Positions 5,901-10,926 of a stretch of DNA of 11,563 nt are shown piece by piece. The notes under the pieces are model-generated. The model saw nothing but the letters and a program-made list of their open reading frames with translations. It was not told where the DNA came from and ran no database searches. Positions within the stretch are counted from its first letter, which is position 1, and every line of letters starts with the position of its first letter. The stretch spans positions 1 to 11,563 of the forward strand of contig JAGLUQ010000015.1 in NCBI GenBank assembly GCA_023134675.1, written 5' to 3'. This stretch comes from Candidatus Aenigmatarchaeota archaeon. GTDB taxonomy: Archaea; EX4484-52; GLR71. The position numbers and the translations under genes were made by a program.

Positions 5901-8808
5901 TACAGTATCAGATCTTCCTGATTTTACAATTACATTCAGCCCTGTCAATATCTCATCTTTAGGAGTAAATATATCTCAGATGGTTTTTGTGAATGTATCA
6001 GTACCCTTTGCTTATTCGCCGGGAAATTATACAGGGACAATAAATATAACATCTGTTGACGGCGGCTATGATACAGTTGAGCTCAATGTGACAGTCTTGA
6101 CAAGGCGCGAGTGGGACATAACGCCTAAATCCTGCGAGAGGTCAGAGAATCCTGAAACCGGCACTGTTTGTCTTGTAAGTATTAAAAATACAGGCAATGT
6201 TCCGATAAACATTACTGTAAATCCTATAGATGTGAATTATACATCAGTCAATGAGACTAACATGACAGTCCTTAAGAACTCCACATATATCATTGAGTTC
6301 CTCTATAATGTTACAAATGTGACAAAAGGTTTTTATTATGAGAACTATACCATAAACACAAGCAATCTTGATGCAGTACCTTTATCCTATGATTTTAACA
6401 TAACTCTTATACCTTATATCGTGCCATTGTTTTCTGTCAACCTGAGCGAGAATGTGGCTCCGCAAAATACAAATATAGAATTTTTTGTAAATGTTACAGA
6501 CAGATCCACAATTGGTATAAACTGGACATTTATGAATGTCACCCTGCCAAATAGCACAGTTGAAACTTTTAATATGTCACACATCTCAACGAATGGAACT
6601 TTAAGCCAATGGTATTTCAATTATTCCGGAAACATGTCTGCATTCATAAATTATTCTGGAAATGTATCAAATTATACAGGCAGCACCTTGACATACGGCA
6701 ACTATAATGTGACAATATATTCGCAGGACAATACAGGGGTTATTGGTGAAAATAATGTTAGCTTTAAGATTTATTCTAGCCTTATTGTTGGTTTCGCTCC
6801 GGGTTCCACAAAATATTATCAGGGGTCTACAGGCTCTATCTATTATACTCTGACAGATATTATGGGTGCAGGAATCTCTGATGCAAATGTAACCATATCT
6901 CTTGCTGACCCTTTAGGAAATATTATCTATATAAATGATTTCATAACTGATTCAACAGGGCAGGTATCCCCTATACCTACTTTTGACCTTGCAAATGATG
7001 CCCCTGTAGGAGACTATAATCTTACGGCAGACCTGTCATTTTATGATCCTGTTTTAGAGACAGTTCTTACATCTTCTAAAAATGCAACATTTCTTCTCCA
7101 GTCTGGAAGCTCTGGCGGTGGCGGAGGGCTGACAGCAGACCTTGAGACTGCAGTTGTATGGTATCCTGACAATGTGATGCGTTTTGAAATGTGGTTCTCT
7201 TATGCAGGAAATGTGACCGATCCTGATAATATGACTCTTTTCGTATATGATCCTGCAGAAAACCTGTATTTTAACATAAATTTAAGTGATGCCAACAGGA
7301 CTTCCACAGGTCTTTATCATTATAAGTATGCCATGCCTATAGATTCATCTTCCGGATACTATTTTGCAATCCTTACAGCATCAAAAGAGGGTTTTGTAAG
7401 CCAGATTGTAAAACCGTTCCGTGTTGCAAAAGGCGGCCCTTATGATGTCCGTGTAACAATATTGCCTCCTATGGAAGTGCTTCGTCAGGATTATGTCAAT
7501 TTTGAGATATTGATAGAAAATATGGGTGAGGTTACGCAGGATGTATTTCTTGATTATTGGGTATCATATGGGAATGAGACCTATTATTATAATAGTGAGG
7601 CAGTGCTTACGCCGGTCGGCGTCAATGTGACGATACTGAGGAACGCATACATATTTTCAAACCAGCAGATAGGGTTGAACACGCTTAATGTCAAGGCGAC
7701 ATATGATAATGTTCAGGCGCCTATTATCGCAGTAGCAACTTTTGAGGTTATTGAAGATGATATAGATATCCCTCCGCCTCCGGATATACCGGATGTACCG
7801 GAATATATTCCGCCTTCCGGTGGAAGTTTTTCGGATGATGATTCTGATATGTATGATGATCTGGATCAGATTCCTGTATATGAAAAAGATTATAGTATTA
7901 ATATTGAATCCTATAACAAAGAGATAAACATTGTGCAGGGCTGGACAGATATTACAGGGGTCCGTGTCAGGAACAATGGTAATCTTGAAATAAAGAATAT
8001 AACCTTGATACTGACAGGCATACCTACTTCATGGTATAATATCACACCAAAAATGTATGAGGTAATGCCTTCAGGAAACAGTACATTATTTCTTATAGAA
8101 TACAAGATACCTGCAGGTTCAAAATCCGGCGCATATCCTTTTACACTTGTCGCAAATTCTAATGAGATCGTGACCGATAAGATAGGCCGTCTTGTTGTAT
8201 TCACATCAATTGAAGATTTGATAAGGCAGGATATAATAAATCTTAAGATTGAACTTCATAAACTTGAAGATGCTATATATTTTTCACAGAACATAGGAAA
8301 AGATGTATCAAGGGTTTGGGGGATTCTTGAGCAGGCATGGATACAGATTGAGTTTGCTGAAGATAATCTTGACAACAAGAAATATGATGAAGCTCTTCAG
8401 AATATACAGGTGGTTTCCGGATTGATAAAACAGGCCAAGATGATTCTTGAGACACCATCAGAGGTTGATGCTGCTGATTGGAAAGACAGTATCTGGATTT
8501 TTGCTTTAAAAGTTCTGGTTGTGCTGGCAATTTTTGCATATGTCAGTGTATGGTGGATACGAAAAAAAGACAAGTACAAATTGAAAGCGTCACTTAAGCG
8601 GTATATGAAAAAATCATTGAGCAAAGAAGAGATAGAGACCCGGAAAAAAGAATTTGAAAAAGATAAAGAGAGGATTCAAAGAGTATTGAAGCTTTTGGAG
8701 ACCGAATCCAAAGAAGGTATAATAAACAATGAATCTTATAAGGAATTGAAGCAGCTTAATGAGAGTAAGATCCTTAATATAGATAAGAAGATAAAAAAAT
8801 TGAAATGA
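2905..8808 (+). CDS. Giant multi-domain, heavily sequon-bearing type I membrane surface protein
   Basis: 1967 residues. I chose TTG 2905 because it puts basic residues (R6, K8) just before a hydrophobic signal peptide ending VMA (about 28-30); GGTTGAT (2894-2900) overlaps the upstream stop codon and may act as ribosome binding site. Ectodomain order: an N-terminal sandwich with W-x3-W and a DUF2341-like look (~32-210); a second large beta region (~210-410); a domain with DDGDSAHGDAVSGDGIFSG (468-486), probably Ca-binding; Ig-like domains; two tandem 223/222-residue repeats (620-842, 843-1064), each with C-x8-C; an Ig domain with C-x11-C; further Ig/macroglobulin-like domains; a Gly linker (~1400); a Pro/acidic linker (~1620-1660); a NEW3-like domain (~1663-1755); and a helical stalk (~1768-1855). 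A transmembrane helix (~1863-1885) and a basic cytosolic coiled-coil tail with hairpin H4 follow. About 120 N-x-[ST] sites indicate N-glycosylation. No sortase-type C-terminal signal is seen. Role unknown; adhesin, stalk or conduit are possible. Confidence 0.9.
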   Translation: MSAEIRIKHYASVFLIVLALIFLSVQVMAASDPYWFDTSWHFRTNFTINNSNYDRDFWPVELDMNFTDLISLENKSGTFDSASVRVYEHNSTGYVLFEHPFQFDNASGFDASANAAGILTFLLNGTTTANQVRYIYVYFDIVENGAKTPVAYSSNLNYTWDGKEAHVNNSILKLKIDTLRGENTSGLYDARISNIIFMTASTASKTKEYTQLSNGTDNFSFDFRNNASFSAGPVKLVVEQTGNETLWDDPDSLTGFGLMRKRYIFYENSSWIKIEQNFTNIGASSITRNSTGSGALSINDISTPEFLNFPTWFGNITNPLSWYGISDTGSRGVGLINFNYSSNANFYTRNDSSLDRIGIHLDSVTIAPNESIVHTAVLQFDDDIYNQDDLTGLKNLMKYLPVITLENNEFIPILITSQTNYTIYNLNESVLIFSNITSDPYNITTYMNATIDMGTPVTLDDETIMLYDDGDSAHGDAVSGDGIFSGFYNLSENSTVTKWNITVIAYDSGNVSLKEENTSFNVTDIYNVSLVISNPLGIIDRLVNATIIVKNAREEYIGNAALNCTYGAGPLTNITDYDNGTYVLNFTAPASTGTYMLNCSAEKSNNTGMDSQLFYAETSETNMSLEVSPENHTSSNISLSLDDSFDISVNATDIGGANAIAVNISLSLPQNLSANSTFESCGDVAMNDSCLKYFNITVANSTVPGNYTFNISVTWLNPNLLTNTTNISFTAYVLSNPILDTTDNNVSGTVADGKTMAVGNFTVDSIGNDALKNITFNVSGLSDFTITFSPENISSLSSDASQLVSVNVTVPQDYASGNYTGTINITSVDGGSKNITLDVSVPETTILSLQTVPDNYTSSIISLYSGDSFNVTINLTNIGIADAKDANMTLAMLQDITSNSTFEQCNRLNASDSCAKMFNISISNYTSPGNYTFNITADWINPDLSLNSTQINFTVYVLSNPMLNVSGNISTALQDNSTVLAGNFKLFNFGNDNLTDTTFTVSDLPDFTITFSPVNISSLGVNISQMVFVNVSVPFAYSPGNYTGTINITSVDGGYDTVELNVTVLTRREWDITPKSCERSENPETGTVCLVSIKNTGNVPINITVNPIDVNYTSVNETNMTVLKNSTYIIEFLYNVTNVTKGFYYENYTINTSNLDAVPLSYDFNITLIPYIVPLFSVNLSENVAPQNTNIEFFVNVTDRSTIGINWTFMNVTLPNSTVETFNMSHISTNGTLSQWYFNYSGNMSAFINYSGNVSNYTGSTLTYGNYNVTIYSQDNTGVIGENNVSFKIYSSLIVGFAPGSTKYYQGSTGSIYYTLTDIMGAGISDANVTISLADPLGNIIYINDFITDSTGQVSPIPTFDLANDAPVGDYNLTADLSFYDPVLETVLTSSKNATFLLQSGSSGGGGGLTADLETAVVWYPDNVMRFEMWFSYAGNVTDPDNMTLFVYDPAENLYFNINLSDANRTSTGLYHYKYAMPIDSSSGYYFAILTASKEGFVSQIVKPFRVAKGGPYDVRVTILPPMEVLRQDYVNFEILIENMGEVTQDVFLDYWVSYGNETYYYNSEAVLTPVGVNVTILRNAYIFSNQQIGLNTLNVKATYDNVQAPIIAVATFEVIEDDIDIPPPPDIPDVPEYIPPSGGSFSDDDSDMYDDLDQIPVYEKDYSINIESYNKEINIVQGWTDITGVRVRNNGNLEIKNITLILTGIPTSWYNITPKMYEVMPSGNSTLFLIEYKIPAGSKSGAYPFTLVANSNEIVTDKIGRLVVFTSIEDLIRQDIINLKIELHKLEDAIYFSQNIGKDVSRVWGILEQAWIQIEFAEDNLDNKKYDEALQNIQVVSGLIKQAKMILETPSEVDAADWKDSIWIFALKVLVVLAIFAYVSVWWIRKKDKYKLKASLKRYMKKSLSKEEIETRKKEFEKDKERIQRVLKLLETESKEGIINNESYKELKQLNESKILNIDKKIKKLK
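4762..5430 (+). repeat. Tandem repeat copy A (223 residues) of the giant surface protein
   Basis: Residues 620-842. It consists of a CARDB-like half containing F-E-S-C-x8-C followed by P-G-N-Y-T-F-N-I, then a NEW3-like half containing D-F-T-I-T-F-S-P and G-N-Y-T-G-T-I-N-I-T-S-V-D-G-G. It is directly followed by copy B, which has the same order of landmarks and is one residue shorter. Confidence 0.85.
5431..6096 (+). repeat. Tandem repeat copy B (222 residues) of the giant surface protein
   Basis: Residues 843-1064, starting with E-T like copy A. Shared landmarks are F-E-Q-C-x8-C, S-P-G-N-Y-T-F-N-I, D-F-T-I-T-F-S-P and G-N-Y-T-G-T-I-N-I-T-S-V-D-G-G. At DNA level the last landmark (6022-6065) differs from its partner (5353-5396) at only two of 44 bases, while other parts have clearly diverged. 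Confidence 0.85.
8491..8559 (+). other. Transmembrane helix of the giant surface protein
   Basis: Residues 1863-1885 form the only long hydrophobic stretch after the signal peptide. It runs from I-W-I-F to W-W-I and is followed by R-K-K-D-K-Y-K, which by the positive-inside rule places the C-terminus in the cytosol. One lysine (K1869) lies near its outer end. Confidence 0.8.
8641..8805 (+). other. Cytosolic tail hairpin H4 (same module as in the scaffold)
   Basis: Residues about 1913-1967, the end of the giant membrane protein. The signature is L1928-x2-L1931-E1932-x7-I1940-x4-Y1945-x3-K1949, followed by N1952 at the same distance as N56 of H1 and N473 of H2. This is the part of the surface protein expected to face the cytosolic scaffold. 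Confidence 0.7.
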
Positions 8809-8846
8809 TTGATCTTCCTTGATATAAATAAGATGATTGATATAAT

Positions 8847-9206
8847 CTATTTTACATGTGTAGAAATTATTCTCTCGTTCGCAGTTGATTGCTTTTTCTT
8901 GTTCATATGAGTGCTATATCTTTTTTCAAAAAATAATGTTAAGAATATTAGGCATGCAAATATTGTCAATATGAGTACGCTTGTAGTATAGCTTACTATA
9001 TCATTTATTGTGTGATATATAGCACCGTCTGTTGTTGTGCATTGGGTCTTTCCGCCCTGCATAAGAAAAGAATATTCTACATTTGCTATGCCTCCAAAGT
9101 TTTCACAGATGTCTGCATCTATGGATTCATGAAGATATGTATGTGTGGCATTGATTAACATGAACATGAAAAGTATAATTAATATCTCTGAAAAATAATG
9201 TTTCAT
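8847..9206 (-). CDS. Small membrane protein with extracellular Cys pair, unknown function
   Basis: 119 residues, not recognised. K2-H3 precede a hydrophobic helix (about 5-20) that could be a signal peptide or an anchor. Residues ~21-76 would lie outside the cell and contain C34-E-N-F-G-G and Q-C56, a likely disulfide. A second hydrophobic helix (77-93) is followed by E-K-R-Y and a basic tail (94-119), expected in the cytosol. ATG at 9206 is the only sensible start, being just ahead of the first helix; no clear ribosome binding site is seen, so a short or leaderless transcript is plausible given the TATA-like run about 30 bases upstream. It is convergent with the giant surface protein gene (38 bases apart) and divergent from the Ig-like protein gene at 9275. 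It is the only minus-strand gene here. The reading frame spans the gap between two real genes without overlapping either, which supports it being genuine. Confidence 0.8.
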   Translation of the reverse strand: MKHYFSEILIILFMFMLINATHTYLHESIDADICENFGGIANVEYSFLMQGGKTQCTTTDGAIYHTINDIVSYTTSVLILTIFACLIFLTLFFEKRYSTHMNKKKQSTANERIISTHVK

Positions 9207-9229
9207 ATAATGTCTTTAATATTATCATG

Positions 9230-9245
9230 TTTAAATATATATAGG
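9230..9245. promoter_or_regulatory. TATA-like element between divergent genes
   Basis: TTTAAATATATATAGG lies in the 68-base gap between the minus-strand gene (start 9206) and the plus-strand gene (start 9275). Its near-palindromic core can be read as a TATA box on either strand. Counting ~25 bases from its centre gives RNA starts near 9263 (plus) and 9211 (minus), leaving leaders of roughly 12 and 5 bases. A second AT run (TCTATAATTT, 9251-9260) is too close to the plus-strand start to serve it. Confidence 0.45.
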
Positions 9246-9265
9246 GCTCTTCTATAATTTAATCT

Positions 9266-9273
9266 GTGATAGG
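9266..9273 (+). promoter_or_regulatory. Ribosome binding site deciding the start at ATG 9275
   Basis: GTGATAGG immediately precedes ATG 9275. GTGAT matches the archaeal anti-Shine-Dalgarno end of 16S rRNA, four bases from the ATG. The same GTG could be read as a start codon three codons earlier (9266), but then no binding site would remain close upstream, so the ATG is preferred. Confidence 0.5.
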
Positions 9274-9274
9274 G

Positions 9275-10282
9275 ATGATATTCTCATTTTCAAAAAAACA
9301 AGTTCACACAACCGTCTATATTTTCATGATCTATATTTTCATATCTTTCATCCTGGCCGCTCCTGTATCTGCAAAAGAGTTTCAGGTCGGTGTTTCCCCG
9401 TTACTTCTTGATCTTGGAACTTTGGAGAGGGGAGAAAAGGTTGTAGGTTCATTTTTTATTGTAACATCATCGCCGGATGAAATTGTCGTAAAATTGGATT
9501 CTTCGCCTGCAAATTTTGACTTTTTTAAGAAACCTGCAAATTCAGATATAGTGAATCTTGTTTCGGAGGCAGACAGCTCAGGGTGGGTATATTTTCCCGA
9601 TAATCCTTATGTGCTCAAATCTACCAATGTCTCATTGAACACTAAAGGCGGAACCATATCAGACTGGAAAAAAGTAAATTTTGTACTGGAAGTTCCTGAT
9701 GATGCAGAACCGTGTTATCATGCATTCAAAATAGCGCCAACACCTTATATCAGCAAAGATGCAGGCAGCTCCGTAAGTATAGTCGCATTGGTGGCACTCA
9801 CCGTAAAATTTAAGGTTGATGGTGTTTGTGTTGTCAGCGGCAATGTGTTGGATATCATGCAGGGCAGTTCAGCCAATAATATCATTCTTGATATATATTT
9901 TCAGAACACAGGCACTGCAACAGTCTCATCATATAGCCCGGATGTAGCAATATATTATGAAAACGGCACATTGGTCGATACAGGACATTCAGCATATGTA
10001 TCTGTATCGCCTGGTGATATTGGAGTCTTAAGTGCCGAATTCAATCCGGAAAAGATATCTCCCGGCAACTATCTTGTGAATTCAACAGTGTTTTATAACA
10101 TAAATTCGTCATCAAAACAGGTTATGTTATCTATAGAGAAGCCAAAGATAATTCCAGGAGCAGAAGTTTCCCGGTTAGACATTGCGCAGGGGAATAATAT
10201 GTTCTGGATAATATTGTTAGTAATATTGATTGTTGCATATTTCATTTACAGGAAAGATGATAGAAATGCAAGAAAATTATAG
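9275..10282 (+). CDS. Type I membrane protein with two Ig-like domains
   Basis: 335 residues from ATG 9275 (338 if GTG 9266 is used). It has a signal peptide with K7-K8, a hydrophobic core and P-V-S-A33 as likely cleavage site. The first beta-sandwich (about 34-185) opens with F-x-V-x-V-S-P-x4-LDLGTLERGE, the kind of edge strand seen in pilus-chaperone-like and DUF916-like Ig domains; C147 and C185 may form a disulfide. The second Ig/CARDB-like domain (~186-300) has N-T-G-T-A and P-G-N-Y-L-V-N-S landmarks. A transmembrane helix (309-325) and a ten-residue basic tail follow. The layout (signal, two Ig domains, helix, short tail) recalls bacterial WxL-interacting proteins (DUF916 plus DUF3324), but kinship is not shown. 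It carries only about four sequons. It lies 83 bases before the next Ig-like gene on the same strand. Probably a surface-anchored binding or assembly factor. Confidence 0.85.
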   Translation: MIFSFSKKQVHTTVYIFMIYIFISFILAAPVSAKEFQVGVSPLLLDLGTLERGEKVVGSFFIVTSSPDEIVVKLDSSPANFDFFKKPANSDIVNLVSEADSSGWVYFPDNPYVLKSTNVSLNTKGGTISDWKKVNFVLEVPDDAEPCYHAFKIAPTPYISKDAGSSVSIVALVALTVKFKVDGVCVVSGNVLDIMQGSSANNIILDIYFQNTGTATVSSYSPDVAIYYENGTLVDTGHSAYVSVSPGDIGVLSAEFNPEKISPGNYLVNSTVFYNINSSSKQVMLSIEKPKIIPGAEVSRLDIAQGNNMFWIILLVILIVAYFIYRKDDRNARKL

Positions 10283-10325
10283 GGATATTATATAAAAATC
10301 GGGAATTAAAACCCTGTTTCTGATA

Positions 10326-10337
10326 AATTATATAAGC
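10326..10337 (+). promoter_or_regulatory. TATA box for the gene at 10366
   Basis: AATTATATAAGC is preceded by the A/G-rich GATAA. About 25 bases downstream, transcription would begin near 10358, eight bases before the ATG. A similar ATTATATAAAAATC lies at 10287-10300 and could be a second, upstream promoter. These two AT-rich blocks account for most of the 83-base gap; the rest shows only a weak GGG/CCC pairing around 10301-10314. Confidence 0.45.
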
Positions 10338-10365
10338 ACTCAGGACTAATTTATTTTAGATTGCT

Positions 10366-10914
10366 ATGAATAAATCATCAAAAAATCAAAAAATCAAAAA
10401 ATATGCTTTATTTTTGCCAATAATTCTGATAATATTCCTATTTGCATTTTCCAGGGTAGATATATTAATTATGCCATATCTTGAACCTGATACGCTTGTG
10501 ACTGATCATACAGTCTTATATGATAATAATCTTTTCTTCACTTACGAGATCAGCAAATATCCGACATCTGTAGAGATAAGCAATATTGAAGGGCAGAATA
10601 TATCAATTGGTTTCTCTCTTGAATCTACAAGTCTTGATTTTGGGGTGGTGCCGACAGGCGGAGCCATGGGGTTGCGTTTTTTGACCTTGAAAAATACACA
10701 GGAAGATACAGCAAAGATGCTGTTTTTTGCATACGGTAATATCTCTTCAATGATTCATTATAATGACAATAATTTTCATCTTAAGCCTGAAGTTAGTAAG
10801 GATATAGAGATTATGCTTAAGACAGATAAAAATACTCCTGTGGGAAATTATTCAGGTGAAATAAATCTGGTTGTCAAGAGGGCAAAATTCAATTTTATGA
10901 AATTGTTTTTATGA
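10366..10914 (+). CDS. Signal-anchored membrane protein with one Ig-like (NEW3/ASH-like) domain
   Basis: 182 residues. A basic N-terminus (K3, K6, K9, K11, K12) precedes a hydrophobic helix (13-29) followed by R30-V-D with no good signal-peptidase site, so it is read as an uncleaved anchor with the rest outside the cell. The C-terminal ~100 residues form an Ig-like domain: L-D-F-G-V-V-P-T-G, then L-T-L-K-N, then T-P-V-G-N-Y-S-G-E-I-N-L-V-V. The last landmark matches the G-N-Y-T-G-T-I-N-I strand pair of the tandem repeats in the giant surface protein, so the fold is probably the same. It starts at ATG 10366 with TATA and a short leader, and ends 12 bases before the next gene, with which it is probably co-transcribed. 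Codons 5-12 hold three copies of TCAAAAAA. No enzyme motif is seen and the function is unknown. Confidence 0.85.
   Translation: MNKSSKNQKIKKYALFLPIILIIFLFAFSRVDILIMPYLEPDTLVTDHTVLYDNNLFFTYEISKYPTSVEISNIEGQNISIGFSLESTSLDFGVVPTGGAMGLRFLTLKNTQEDTAKMLFFAYGNISSMIHYNDNNFHLKPEVSKDIEIMLKTDKNTPVGNYSGEINLVVKRAKFNFMKLFL
10378..10401 (+). repeat. Three perfect TCAAAAAA units at the 5' end of a gene
   Basis: Units start at 10378, 10386 and 10394, within codons 5-12 of the signal-anchored Ig-like protein. The unit length of 8 is not a multiple of 3, so gain or loss of one unit would shift the frame just after the start codon. Confidence 0.9.
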
Positions 10915-10916
10915 TT

Positions 10917-10920
10917 GGTG
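10917..10920 (+). promoter_or_regulatory. Ribosome binding site GGTG for the gene at 10927
   Basis: GGTG sits six bases before ATG 10927 and three bases after the stop codon of the upstream gene. It supports this ATG as start of the last gene and translation from a shared message. Confidence 0.55.
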
Positions 10921-10926
10921 CATATT

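Noticed and set aside
2905..8808. Giant protein as an S-layer protein with a sortase-processed C-terminus
   Set aside because: No PGF-type or similar sorting signal is present; the transmembrane helix is followed by about 80 cytosolic residues, which is unlike archaeosortase substrates.
8809..8846. Possible terminator between the convergent genes
   Set aside because: The 38 bases contain only short direct repeats of TTGATAT and no stable hairpin or long T run on either strand.
10301..10314. GGG...CCC inverted repeat after the two-Ig gene
   Set aside because: Three base pairs around an eight-base loop with no T run is too weak to call a terminator.
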